Assembly: GCA_023846275.1 (NCBI GenBank)
Contig: CM043870.1
Location: 8,503,527 to 8,567,526 of the forward strand
Reading direction: 5' to 3'
Length of the DNA: 64,000 nucleotides
Source: Vanilla planifolia
Lineage: Eukaryota; Streptophyta; Magnoliopsida; Asparagales; Orchidaceae
Position numbers and translations under genes: made by a program. Numbering within the stretch: position 1 is the first letter of the stretch; the number at the start of each line of letters is the position of its first letter. Below the pieces are notes generated by a model that searched no databases, had not been told where the DNA came from, and saw nothing but the letters and a program-made list of their open reading frames with translations. This document shows positions 1 through 12,500 of this stretch, in pieces.

Positions 1-3000
1 TTATTAATGTTTAGCTTACAAAATTAAGTCAACATAAATTTTTATTTTAATAGTGGGTCAGACAGCTTGAAAATAATAACTAAAATAGCTATTCGCAAAT
101 GATCCATCAGTTGTCATTAGGATCATACAATCTAGATCAAAGAAAACAAAAGCTACACAACTGATTATAATATGGATCGTAGGAGAAACAAATTGCATAA
201 TCTAACAGTGTGAATTGAATATGGAAGTATTTAAAAGATAGAAAGGATATAGACTGTTCGCTCACAAAAATGGTGAGATCAACATGCTTGATTTAAATTG
301 GTGTTGTTTAGAAAAGAGGATTTGATCTAGACCATAACATCTCAAGCTTGAATGGGTAGCTAAATTTAAATCTATGCTTGTATTAAATTTAGACTATTTA
401 AATTATATACAATCTAATGGTTGAATTTAGATTTGCATGCATATTAAATTTGGATCAATCGATCACAAAATTACACGATTTAACAATGAATATAATTAAG
501 CATTTTGAAAAGGTGGATAAGATGATGGCTACTCTATCACAAAATCGTGTAATCAAATAACACACATTACTCCCACATTTTAGAAGTTAGATGCATAAAA
601 AGAACATTAGTTTTAGTCTTACACACCTAAATGAGATTAAAATATCTCTTTATAATGTTTTACATATGCCATAGTTATTAGCATAATATGGGTTTAGTGG
701 CCCCCTCTCTCACTTGGAAGGTCATGAACCCTGCCTAGTAGTATGTTTATAATAGCTTCAAGGCTCATGCGCTAGCTCAAAATTATTTCATATAGGTTCA
801 AAGTGATGCCTCGACCTGATTATTATAGTAAACGAATTCATGGGTAATGCCCCGACCTGTTACTTAAGATTTAAGCTTAAGATAGTTTAGATCAAGTATA
901 ATTGGTTTTAATTATTATTAATATTATTACTTTTACTAATTAATTATTATTACTATATTATACTTTTTGCAACATGTCATTAAAGATGATTTCTAAAGGT
1001 ATGATAAAGATATAATGATACTTGAGATAGTCAAGATAATATAATAAAGCTAAATTAAAACTAAGATTATCAAGATTTTGAAAACATAATATTTTTCAAA
1101 GATAATTAATTTAAATCAACTTTTTATGCTTTGAGAAAATGATTTTAATCAAGTTTAATATTATAATAAAAATAAAAAAAATAAAAAAAATAAAACTCAA
1201 AGTAAATCTCTTGATGGTCTACCATTTCAATAAAGATAATCTTTTAGGATTTGATATTTGCTCTTTTTTTAAATTTTCTAATTAACATGAATATAGACTA
1301 TCTAAAACCTAAAAATTCACTCAACCAAAGTTATTAAAAATACTTAAAATTTATTATCATTAAACAAAGAATCATGACTAGGGGTTAATGCCACAATACC
1401 TATATCCTATTTAAATCTCAACTAACTTGTCATTGGAGTTAATATGACACACTATCTCTTGTTGCTATTACATCGATCCCCTTTACACACCTTCAATCTA
1501 GCTACTAATATTGCTCTTTCCTTGATCTAGTGTGATCTTGTACACTTGAATCCTCAATCAGTAGTGACTACCTGCTAACGTTCTATTCAAGTTTACTTAA
1601 GGTCTTTCATGAGTCACCAATGTCATCATCACCTTGATCCCTTCTCTTGAAACTCTACAACCATCGAAGCTATCATTTACTAGTTTCTTAGCTTATGACA
1701 CTATACCACTGTTCTCATGCATATTGAGCTTTACATGTCACTCAACATAGCCAATAGTAAGCAGAAATGAGACTAATGGCTAATGAGGAAAAAATGTTGA
1801 TGAAGCATTTTTTTTTTATCAAAATGTATGACAATTGGGCATTCAGAAACTAATAGGAGACAAATATTAGTGGTGGCACTCAATTGAGTTAATATGATGA
1901 AAGGGCTAGGGATCAATATGAGTTGTGCTTAGTGGTATGAGGTGTGATATGACTATTATTTTTTGTTGGGGTAAAGTAGTTGGTGACTCTTACTGAATCA
2001 ACCAAATCTAATTGTGATGACATGAATAAGCTAAAAATTTTGATCAACTTGGGAGTTTTTTATTATGATTTGACTAAAGCTTTGAACAACAACATCTACA
2101 AGAAAAGAACAACAACAAGGGGGAAAGGATGAAGTTTTGTGGATGGTTAGTGTGGGATGGACATGTCAAAATGCTTCTCTAATATAATTCTACATTGTCA
2201 TTGGCGAGAATAGCATTTTCAAAAAAATATTGATGAAGGAAATGTTGTAGCGAAAGATAAAGAAGACAGAAGTCAATATAAGCTAACTTGATAAGTCCAT
2301 AATAGGAGCTTTATGAGTCAAGCATGGGATTTTCTTGAACAAAATCTACTATTGGTCTAGTTTGCCCACTCAAAACTTCATTTATAGATTGAAATCTTTA
2401 AGAAAAGCAACTAGAAAGGATTTTTTTACTAATTTAATCAACACCAACATATTAAATACAAAAGGGAAAAACCCTTTATATATAATTCCATCATAGGTGA
2501 ATGGATAGTATATAATTGGCACCTAGAAACTCATGACTAAACATCAAGAAAACCATCTTCATCAATTGTGTTGATCACATGGTGTTGCCAAGTGATGCTA
2601 TGAACATTTCTTCTAATAATCATTTTTCTTATGAGAATCTTAGTGATATTATTTTTAACTCATTGATTTGATAAAGAAAAAATATAAATAGTTTGTTTTT
2701 TGTTCTTGTTGTTGTTCTATAAGCCTACAAATCATATTCTGTCAAGATTTCAAGTCTTTGCAATTTTAATTCATTAAATTTTATTTCTTTTCTAAAGTAA
2801 TCTTAAGAATCATTATTATCTAGTTTTTTTTTTGTCAAATTTAACCCTAATTATTGTGCTCTAGAACTTAAAAAGACATATAACATATAACATATAACAA
2901 GAAATTTAGCTCATATTTTATAACTTTCATATGTTGATTTTCTTTAAACCTTCAACTGCATAATGTGTTTTTGCTAGAATAACTTACTTTTAGACTATTA

Positions 3001-3900
3001 TGACTAATAAATAAGTTGAAATTGTGGAACTTTATGGATATCTAATTGATCAAATACTTTTATTGTATAAGTTTTCTAAAATTAAACCTATGTTTGGAAT
3101 TTCTAAAAGTTTATGTTTAGCCTTATTTTTGGTATAAATTTCATGATTATATTTAAATTATATTATTTCTCTTGCCTTAATCTTTCTTGATATTGCTTAA
3201 AGATCCAAGAGGCCTTCCTTTCCTAGCCATGTCCCATGGTTGAATTCAATGCTCTTGATGCTCAGATATTGGAACCTTTTGTACTTTTTGTTAAAGCTCT
3301 CGACTGCATTTTTAAGAGAACTTATGCTATATCCATCTTTTTAGAGAACATGCATCTCATATCACTTCTCAACATCTCATTTTAACCTATCAAATTTCGT
3401 TACATTAATATGATCAATAATTATTGAGGGTTCTTAACACATGGTGTTAGAGAGTAATTGTTAAATTGTACTTATAGGTCAGAAATATAAAAACCATGAT
3501 CCAACACCAAACACTTTATTGCTTAAATTTTACGATTTTAATTTGATTTATATAATATGGTATTTTAATCAAAACATCAAATAATAAATAGTTTTGTAGA
3601 TTAATTTTTCACTTATTATTTTTTTGTTTTAAGTTTTATAAACAATGAACACATATGCTCTGCAATGAAACCCAAATCAAAATCAAACATTACAACTAAT
3701 CAATTTATTGAAACTAAAAATTTTAGAACTTATTTCAAACAAAAATCAAAATAGAAACCTAAAACTTTAGAAAGAATTTAGTTTGGCAAAACAAATTTAA
3801 AAATTATAAAACATTATTTTTAAAAAATATTTTTGCATATTAATACATTTTTTTACTTTTTCCCCATAAATTAACAAGTCACTATCAACTTTCTCTAGCC
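1..3900. other. AT-rich intergenic DNA, no supported gene
   Basis: No open reading frame of useful length and no recognised RNA gene is visible here. The sequence is strongly AT-rich with many homopolymer runs. A short stretch near 1760-1870 (KMYDNWAFR-like in one plus frame) is vaguely reminiscent of the start of a copia gag, and the surrounding frames are full of stops. It may therefore be very old retrotransposon debris, but no LTR pair was found. Two short near-repeats occur at about 805-870 (a 'gatgcctcgacctg' and an 'aatgccccgacctg' phrase). Confidence 0.5.
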
Positions 3901-3933
3901 TTTTGTCTTATAAGCTTAAATTGGTTACCACTT

Positions 3934-4048
3934 ACGTGGCCGCTCGATGTCAGAGCAGTACATTGTTTTGCATTTATCCCACAATAACCAATATTAAAAA
4001 AAAAAAATGGGAGACAGAGAGCAATCCAATCCCCGAATACCGTTGACT
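3934..4048 (+). promoter_or_regulatory. Upstream region of STP gene with ABRE-like and W-box-like motifs
   Basis: Base composition becomes less AT-rich from about 3930 toward the sugar transporter gene. ACGTGGC (3934-3940) matches the core of abscisic-acid response elements bound by bZIP factors. TTGACT (4043-4048) matches the W-box core bound by WRKY factors. Both motifs are short and expected by chance at some rate, so they are candidates only. Their position 200-320 bp upstream of the TATA box is compatible with a proximal promoter. Confidence 0.3.
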
Positions 4049-4251
4049 CCAACGAAATACGTTAAATAGGCTAACAAAAGGTAAAACGGTCGTCAACGTA
4101 ACCTCCAAAAAGCACAAACGGTTGCCCTTCCACCGTCAAGATTATCCTTTTACTCCGCCTCCGAGCTGTTGGAGGATAAGAACGATTCACAAACTAGTCG
4201 ACAACTAGCTTTGGAGGTTGGCATTCGAGCGGAGGAGGAAAAAAAAAACCT

Positions 4252-4259
4252 TATAAATA
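4252..4259 (+). promoter_or_regulatory. TATA box of STP gene
   Basis: TATAAATA lies about 158 bp upstream of the ATG at 4410. It is followed by a CT- and CA-rich leader (about 4290-4400), typical of a plant 5' untranslated region. Transcription probably starts near 4285, giving a leader of about 120 nt. The start site is inferred from TATA spacing only. Confidence 0.6.
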
Positions 4260-4409
4260 GCTTGCAAGAGAAAGCGGGGGAAGGCACGCATCCTTACACC
4301 CATTCTTCATCGCAGTCTTCCACCTCCTCCTTCGACCACCACCACAATCTCTGCTCTTCGACCACTCACTGTAGAGACAGAGGATACGAGGAGGCACAAA
4401 ACAACAACA

Positions 4410-5948
4410 ATGGCGGGCGGAGTAATCGTGAGCAACGCGTCCGGAGGGAGGGAATACGCTGGAAAGATGACGACTTTCGTGTTCCTCACTTGCCTAGTGG
4501 CTGCCACCGGCGGTCTCATTTTCGGCTACGACATCGGTATCTCTGGCGGCGTCACCTCCATGGACTCCTTCCTTCTGCGTTTCTTCCCCTCCGTATATCA
4601 CCAGTCGAAGGAGAGCACTGGCTCGAACGAGTATTGCAAATTCAACAGCGAACTACTCACCCTGTTCACCTCCTCCCTCTATCTCGCCGCCCTTGTGGCC
4701 TCCTTCTTTGCCTCCACCGTCACCCGTGTCTTCGGTCGGAAGTGGTCCATGTTTGGTGGCGGCATCACCTTCCTCATCGGCGCCGCCCTTAACGGCGCAG
4801 CGGAGAATGTCCTCATGCTCATCCTTGGCCGCATTCTCCTCGGCGTCGGTGTTGGATTTGCGAACCAGTCCGTACCGGTGTACCTCTCGGAAATGGCTCC
4901 GGCGAAGCTCCGCGGCATGCTCAACATCGGTTTCCAGCTCATGATCACCATCGGCATCTTCGCAGCGAATCTCATCAACTATTGGGCGTCCAAGATCGAG
5001 GGCGGCTGGGGCTGGCGGATAAGCCTGGGGTTGGCAGCTGTCCCGGCCGCCATCATCGCCGTCGGAGCACTCGTCCTCCCCGACACACCAAACTCCCTCC
5101 TTGAGCGTGGCCACGAAAACGCCGCCAGGACCATGCTCCGCAAGGTCCGCGGCACGGACGACATCGACGCCGAGTTCGAGGAGCTGGTCATAGCAAGCAA
5201 CGACGCGAAGATTGTTCACCACCCGTGGAAATCCATCTTCGAGCGGAGGTACCGCCCCCAGCTCACCATGGCCGTCCTCATCCCCTTCTTCCAACAGCTC
5301 ACTGGAATCAACGTCGTGATGTTCTATGCACCGGTGCTCTTCAAGACCGTTGGATTCGGGGACGACGCCTCCCTGGTCTCCTCCATCATCACTGGCGTGG
5401 TCAACATGCTCGCGACCATTGTGTCCATCGTCTCCGTTGACCGCATCGGCCGCCGCGGGCTCTTCCTTGAGGGCGGGACACAGATGCTCATCTCCCAGGT
5501 GGCGGTCGGCACCCTCATCGGAATCAAGTTCGGCGTCTCTGGCGCCGAGGCAGAGCTTTCTAAGGGGTACGCCGCCTTGGTTGTAACCTTCATCTGCATC
5601 TATGTCTCCGCCTTCGCGTGGTCGTGGGGTCCTCTAGGTTGGTTGGTGCCGTCGGAGATCTTTCCCTTGGAGATCCGATCGGCAGGGCAGAGCATCAACG
5701 TGTCAGTCAACATGTTCTTCACCTTCATCATCGCGCAGGTGTTCCTTAACATGCTCTGCCACATGAAGTTTGGGCTCTTCTTCTTCTTCGCCGCGTGGGT
5801 TGTGATAATGACCACATTCATTGCCCTGTTTTTGCCGGAGACCAAGAATGTGCCCATTGAGGAGATGGTGCTCGTGTGGAAGAGGCATTGGTTTTGGGGG
5901 AAGTTCATCCCCGACGACGCCATTCACGTCGGAAAAGAAGCGGCATAA
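4410..5948 (+). CDS. Sugar transport protein (STP-type hexose/H+ symporter)
   Basis: The 512-residue product is a major facilitator superfamily sugar porter that should import hexoses with protons across the plasma membrane. It begins MAGG, typical of plant STPs. Recognisable elements include [14 protein letters not shown] at residues 39-52, GRK at 109-111, PDTPNS at 224-229, QQLTGIN at 295-301, RIGRR at 345-349 and PETKN at 476-480. D41 and R141 fit the proton-site Asp/Arg pair described for STP10. Q176, Q295, Q296, N301 and N332 fit its glucose-binding residues. C76 and C450 fit the disulfide joining the extracellular lid to the membrane domain. Length is normal for the family (about 510-525). 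The frame is uninterrupted, so the gene has no coding intron, whereas many STP genes have introns. The ATG context (acaacaacaATGGCG) supports this start. The coding sequence is strikingly GC-rich against AT-rich flanks. The exact STP subgroup cannot be assigned. Confidence 0.95.
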   Translation: MAGGVIVSNASGGREYAGKMTTFVFLTCLVAATGGLIFGYDIGISGGVTSMDSFLLRFFPSVYHQSKESTGSNEYCKFNSELLTLFTSSLYLAALVASFFASTVTRVFGRKWSMFGGGITFLIGAALNGAAENVLMLILGRILLGVGVGFANQSVPVYLSEMAPAKLRGMLNIGFQLMITIGIFAANLINYWASKIEGGWGWRISLGLAAVPAAIIAVGALVLPDTPNSLLERGHENAARTMLRKVRGTDDIDAEFEELVIASNDAKIVHHPWKSIFERRYRPQLTMAVLIPFFQQLTGINVVMFYAPVLFKTVGFGDDASLVSSIITGVVNMLATIVSIVSVDRIGRRGLFLEGGTQMLISQVAVGTLIGIKFGVSGAEAELSKGYAALVVTFICIYVSAFAWSWGPLGWLVPSEIFPLEIRSAGQSINVSVNMFFTFIIAQVFLNMLCHMKFGLFFFFAAWVVIMTTFIALFLPETKNVPIEEMVLVWKRHWFWGKFIPDDAIHVGKEAA

Positions 5949-6877
5949 ATCTTGGTTTGCCATTCAAGAGTAAGAGAGGAGAGAAGACTGAGCTCTCTAT
6001 TTCGTGGAAGGATGTGTAACAGCTTTGGAATCAGTCCGGCGAAGTCACCGGCTATTTAAATATTATAATGAATTTATTATTTAATATTAAACATTTCATC
6101 CTAGTTTTATATTTAAAAAAAAACAATTAAAAAAAAAAACAGATGGTCGCCACCTGGATCTCCAAGAGATGCTCTTTTTCTCACGGATGCTGCAAGAGAG
6201 CAAACAAAAATCGGTCATGATATCTCTGAAATGAAGGCAGAAATTCCATAAAGACCAAAGATAAATTGGACAAAGCTCAAACCACAAGGTATGATAAAAT
6301 CACGCCGCTCAAAAAACACAAAAAATCTACAACACAATGAGGGAAAAGTTACTCCCAAAATAAATGCCAACAAATTAATCAATAAGACACTTGAGAATCA
6401 AAATCTTATCCAAAGCACACTCCTCCAGACTAAGGTACAATAAAAAAATAATATCTATAACCCCACAAGAATCACAAATCTAAAAAATAATAGTAAAAAA
6501 CAATTACACTTGAATCATTAGTTAATTTTTATCGTGTGATTGAACAATCAAAATTGTGTAATAATATGTTTATAAAAGATGAAATCATCTTCTTTTGTGA
6601 TAATGTTTCATAATAATAAAATTAGAAAATATTATCTTGATTAGAAGTTATGGCAATTGACAAATTGTGTTTTCCCAGATAGAAGAGTTCGCTCTGTCGC
6701 ATCAAATCCTCAAACCTCAATCTAAATGTTGGTATTTATATTGGTGCATACTTTGGTTGGAAGGAGATCCCAATACTTGTTCCTTTTAGGAGTGGTTAGC
6801 TTCATTATTTTCTATTAGGCAAAACATGCACCTAACCCAACTATTTGTTAAATTAAGACAAGTGATCATATAAATTT
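5949..6877. other. STP 3' flank and AT-rich spacer
   Basis: The first roughly 120 bp after the stop are mixed in composition and probably the 3' untranslated region. AT-rich sequence near 6055-6100 could hold a poly(A) signal, but no clean AATAAA is decisive. The remainder to 6877 is AT-rich with no supported gene. Confidence 0.4.
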
Positions 6878-6958
<81 letters not shown>

Positions 6959-6959
6959 T
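6878..6959. repeat. (CT)n microsatellite
   Basis: About 80 bp of nearly perfect CT dinucleotide repeat with a few TTT interruptions at the edges. It lies about 930 bp downstream of the STP gene. Such (GA/CT)n tracts are common and length-variable in plant genomes. Confidence 0.97.
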
Positions 6960-7769
6960 TAATAGATTTGTTGAAGCTTATACAATACTTGGTCTATAAT
7001 CATAATGGTAAATGTTCAAAATAATAACAAGGTCTTGTGTAAGGAGCATCCTTCTAGTCCACATAAAGTTTTTATGGGAGGTAAGATGGGAAAAATAAAT
7101 GAAAATAGCATTGGCCAACTATAAAATATAAACTATGAAAGCTTATATTTTATTCTATTATGCCTAATGTTCACCTTCCTCTTTTGGGAATCTTCTCAAA
7201 ACTTTAGTTGTTACATCCTTTTTAAAAAAAAAAGTTCTATTAGGATTAATTAGGATTAAGTTATATATATAGTTATAATGATGACGTAATAAATTCAAAA
7301 TATCATTTAAACAATATTCAAAATATTACAAAAGCTTTATGATATCTTGGTTGCATTGAGGATCAAAATGAGTTGAGTAAAGCACCAAGATGGGTGCATG
7401 ATTAGAGTTTGTTAGCCAACATCAAAGAGAGTCATAAGAAAGGTAGGGGGACTAGAATAATCAAAATGGAGAACTCAAGAGATGAAGATGCCACTCCTCC
7501 CACCAATCATCTAAGAGGTTAGACATAATGATAAGCCACCCATAATCATTATTAACAAGAGAGGTTGATGGGAAATTAGAAGAAGACTTTAACTAATGGC
7601 TAGCCTTAAAATTATAGAACCAACCATCACCAAATTTTCATTAATTATTATCTCAAAGATATTAAATTTGGGATTCATGTAGATGGATGAAGGAGCAAAT
7701 CTACTAATGAACTTAGCAGCCACACTAACAAAGTGAAGGCGCCAACTAAAAGAATTACTAACATAAAAG
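6960..7769. other. AT-rich spacer between microsatellite and gypsy element
   Basis: No gene is visible. Short open stretches on both strands lack recognisable motifs and are interrupted by stops. The interval ends where homology between the two gypsy LTRs begins. Confidence 0.4.
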
Positions 7770-9413
7770 TGTCCCATGTTAGCTTACAAACAAACACCCA
7801 CTAATATGATACCATTCTTATTAGAACTTGGAGCAATACTTGAGTCAAATCCTATTTTCATTGGTGATTTTTGTCAACCATAAAGGTTGACTACAACACT
7901 TTATTTTTTTCTTATGGTTATCTCTATTATTTTTGTTTTATTTATCCAAGTATATTTTATATTAAAATATGTCATCATTTATGTAAGTTCCTACGTGTTC
8001 TTTGCCCGTTGTCGCCAGTTGTCTGTCATCACCTGGTTGCACACTATTGATCATTATTGCTAGGTTACCCAACATCACCAGGTCGTCCACCATCGTCAGG
8101 CTTCCTGATGCTCCCCGACCATCTAGCATCACTTGGTCACCCATTAGCCACTTATGATCCAACTACAATTAATCACTATCATCTTGTCCACTACTAGCAT
8201 CCTAGTTACATAATCATTAACATCTAATCGTCATGTTACTTCATTGCATAAGTTTTCCAATATCATTATTTTTTATGTATTTTTATATTTTATATTTAAT
8301 GTGATTGACTTACTTGGAGTTAATCTCTTAGAATTCTAAAGATTTTATATATTTTTATATTTTATATTTAATATGATTGATCCATTAGAGTTAATATTTT
8401 CAAATCTTAAAAGTTTTCTTCTGAATTATCTAGTAATTTAACTTTAAAATTATCTTTTTTTCATGCCTACTTAGAGTTAAGATCTTGAAATTCTAAATAT
8501 TTCTTTTGAATTCCCAAGTAATTGAACTTCAAAATTATCTTTTCTTATATTTACTTCTCATCTTTCCCATTCTTATATGTTTCTAAGGTCATTTAATTCT
8601 CATTTTTCCCATGTATAATTTTTGAGTTCTTATTCATCTATAAATAGAAAAGGCTTCTTTATTGTAATGTTATTGTTGATCAATAAAATATTTCTTGTTT
8701 GTGTGCTTTCATTGTTGTGAGTAAAGAGTATGTGCCTAACTCTAGTTGGAGAGATTTTAACTTTTTCTACTATTCTAAGAGAAAGATTGAAGATGAGAGA
8801 CATTTTATTGGGAGAGTCAATAACCAAACAAATTATCTCTTTCTCTAAGACCTTGAAGTCTTCACTTATTTTTTACTCTCTTAATTAAAACATCAAACCA
8901 CCACCCTCCTTAATAAAGCTTCAAATCCTAGTTTATCATCTTGTTATCTCTTTAGCCATGCTTCTACACTAATATAAACCTTCACCTTGTTGTTATTTTC
9001 TATCTTTGGTGCTTCACATACTAACTCTAAAGAAAACTATAATATATCATTGCCAAAAAGGTGAACTTTTTAACAAGTTTTATTTTTTATAATAATTTAA
9101 GATTAGAGTTGCTTTTTTCTATTAAAATACTCCACATATACTTCATCTTAAAATTTTATATTTTATTTGTATAAAATTGGATATGATAAAATAGCTCAAT
9201 AAGGCTATATGCTTAATACCTAACATGTTGTCACCTACTCTACTTAATAATATATATTACAACTTTGGATACTAATATTTGAATAATTATAAAATATCTC
9301 ACATGTTATCTAACTTTAGTTAATGTATGATATTTTTTAATAATCTATTGAGTATCTCTAGAATTATAGTCTCTCAATTAGACTCTTGTAAAAGTCTAAT
9401 TTATCTTACATCA
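7770..9413 (+). repeat. 5' LTR of gypsy element
   Basis: Matches 14009-15658 along its whole length with frequent substitutions. It contains a region at about 8000-8160 with recurring 'catcacc-ggtc-cc' phrases, an imperfect GC-richer minisatellite also present in the 3' LTR. It ends in ...ttacatca directly before the primer-binding site. Confidence 0.82.
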
Positions 9414-9417
9414 ATTT

Positions 9418-9428
9418 TGATATTAGAG
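9418..9428 (+). other. Decayed tRNA-Met primer-binding site
   Basis: TGATATTAGAG follows the 5' LTR end by four bases and differs from the usual plant primer site TGGTATCAGAG at two positions. One is G to A and one is C to T, as expected from cytosine deamination on either strand. Confidence 0.65.
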
Positions 9429-9444
9429 AACATAGTTTTTACTT

Positions 9445-9468
9445 AATATATATATATATATATATATA
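9445..9468. repeat. (TA)n microsatellite
   Basis: A 24-bp alternating TA tract just downstream of the gypsy primer site. Confidence 0.85.
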
Positions 9469-9549
9469 GAGTATCCATTAAGAATTCTTAATTAGTTTTG
9501 GATAAACTATCTTAGAAGATAGTATGAAAGCAGTGATGCAACTCTCATC

Positions 9550-12500
9550 ATTTTTCCTTGAAACCATCTGGTTATTTCTAAGAAGTGGTTTGACGTAAGT
9601 GATACCCTCATCACTCACAATTTCCTTGAAATAACACCCTATCTTAACTTTTGTTATCTGTAGCTACAATCACTTTTTTACATAATTTTTTTAAAAAGAA
9701 AAACAAATATTAAAAAAAAAGATATCCCATTTTATATTCCTTTCTTGATATCCCTATTTATTAAACCTTTGTATGATTATAAGATTTGATAGGTCTTATC
9801 AAATGGAAAGTCAAAGTCAAGAAATAATCCAAAATTAAATATAAAACTTAAACCAAGGTCTCAAATTAAAAATAGCTTAATCAATAACCAACTCATCCAA
9901 ATAGTTGGATAAATTCTCCTAAACCAATAATATAAACCAATAATTTATAATATTGAATTATTAGATAAATGATAGATTTTTTCAAGGTGGTAGATCTGTT
10001 GAAAAATGTATTAATAAGTTTAAAGATTATAAAATTAAATATAATATTAATGAACTTGAGTACGTAGACTCTCATAATTTAAGAAAGGTTTAAAAGAATA
10101 CATATAAGATGTGCTTAATATGAGAAATATTATTACCTTAGAGAAAGCCTATCATGTATCTAAAATGTGGGAAAAAACAGAACCTCCAATTTTAAGAGAA
10201 ATGATTAACTAGCCCTTGCTTAAGACTACACCACCATTTCTTAACTCACTTAAACTCACACTTCATTTGCCCTCTCCACCATAGTTTCTAAGTCTTTCAA
10301 ATCTATATTACCATCTACTTTTTCACACTCTTCTTCAAGATTACCCAATAGGTTCCAAACCACCCAATCAGGAGTTGCATATTTTAAGTGTTATGAAAAA
10401 GAACATATAACCATTAATTACCTAAATAGAGCCAAGACTATGAACCTAGATAATAATAATAATAATAAATAAGAAGAGTCAGAAGAAGAAGAAAACATAA
10501 TTCTTAATGAGAAAGTTAAGTAAGAATTAAAAAATATGAAAAATTATGATTTTAATAGTTAGTTGCACATTTATAACCTTATAAATATAAGATTAGAAGT
10601 GCACTAACATTTTTAATACTAACATAAAAGTTAAGTAGCAATCATGTAGGATGATCATAGATAGTGGTAATTACATCAATATATTATTCTCTAAGGTTAT
10701 TAAGAGAATATGAGCTTCTTTGTTAAAAACTCAAATCCCTACTCTGTGTTATAGAAATATTAAATTCTTATACTTATTGAGTAGTAATATTATGTACCCT
10801 TAAAATTGGATAGGTATAATGATGAGATTTTATGTGATGCATACCTATGCATGTAGGTCATCTTATCCTTAGAAGATAATGATTTTTTGATAGGGATGTG
10901 ACTTTGAATGGTAAGATTAACATATGTTCTTTTATTCATGAAGAAGAGATCATCACATTACATTCTTTCCTATCTTATAAAAAACCTCAACCACTTAAAC
11001 CTAACAAATATATAGAAAATTCTAAGCCAAAGATAAAGAAAAGAAAAAAATAGAATTTAAGCTCCATCACACTCCCCAAGGTCAGGAAGATCCTTGGTTA
11101 AGGAGACTTAATTTGGTTTCTTATAATTAAAGAGTTAGGCACCACCTTACTAAACTGACCACTTATTATATGGGGCATTATTAAATGAATGCTTTGATAT
11201 TTTTCCACATAATTTACCTGATACTTTACCTCCCATGTAGAACATAAAAATATATGATTGATTTAGTTCTTAGAATGAGCCTACCCAAACTTTCTCACTA
11301 TAGGTTAAACTTAGAGGCACATACTTAGTAAGCTTGTTAGGTAAGAAACGTATTTAGAAAAAGATTTATCTAAGAAAGTATTAGTCTCTATGTTGTCCTT
11401 ACACTTTTAGCATTCAAAAAAGATGAAATTTGGAGGATATGTATTGATAGTTGGGCAAGTAAACATATCATAATAAAATATAGGTTTCTGATTCCCCATT
11501 TAGATGACCTCTTAAATCAAATGTTAGGTAACACCATTTTTTTAAAAATACTTAACATGTGGTTACCATTAAGAATTATGATGGGATATATATAAAAGAT
11601 AATATTTAAGATTAGGAAATATTTGGATGAATTATTAGTGATGTATTTTATATTTTTAAATGCATTAAGTACATTTATGAGATTAACGACCCAAGTTCTA
11701 AAATCATACTTAGGATAATTTATCATAATATATTTTGATGACATTTTGGTTTATATAAAGCCTATTGAGGATCACCTAGACCATTTATATAAATTATATA
11801 ACACTCTTAGAAAAGAACACTTATTTGTTGATATAAAAAATATGAATTCTTCATGCTTGAGGTTATCTTCTTAGAGTACATAGTTTTTTCTAAAGGGGTT
11901 TTTATCGATCCTAACAAAGTCAAAGTAATTATGAAGTGGCCTACTCCAAAAATAATTCATGACATTAGAAGCTTTCATAATCTAATTATCATCTATCAAT
12001 GATTTATTAAAAACTTCAGTATTATTATCTCATTGTTTACTAATTATACTAAGTCTGATAAATTTACTTGGACCAAATCTATAGACTTAGCTTTTTAGAA
12101 CCTAAAAAGGCTATGACTAAGGCACCAATTCTAAAACTATCTATTTTTTCTACTACATTTGAGGTTGTATGTGATGCATCAACAATAGGGATAGGTGGCA
12201 TTTTTAGTCAAGATAAACATCCTTTTACCTTCTTTAGTAACTTAATGATGTTAGAATGATGTATTCTACATATGAAAAGAAATTATAAGTTGTAGTTTAA
12301 TCTTTAAGACATTTTAGTTCTATCATGAGGTGATTATATTCCTAATGCTTAATAAGAGCTTTATCCTAAGCATGCCAAATTGGTTCAAGTAAATCTAGGA
12401 GTATACATTCGTTATTACACACAAGTCTAGAACAAAGTAATGAATGCACAAGTTGGCATGTTCACCTATTCACCATTTTGTTTGTAATGGTCTTAAATTT

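Noticed and set aside
4653..5294. Long minus-strand frame opposite the STP gene (213 codons)
   Set aside because: Shadow of GC-rich codon use in the real gene. It has no motifs and lies fully within the opposite coding sequence.
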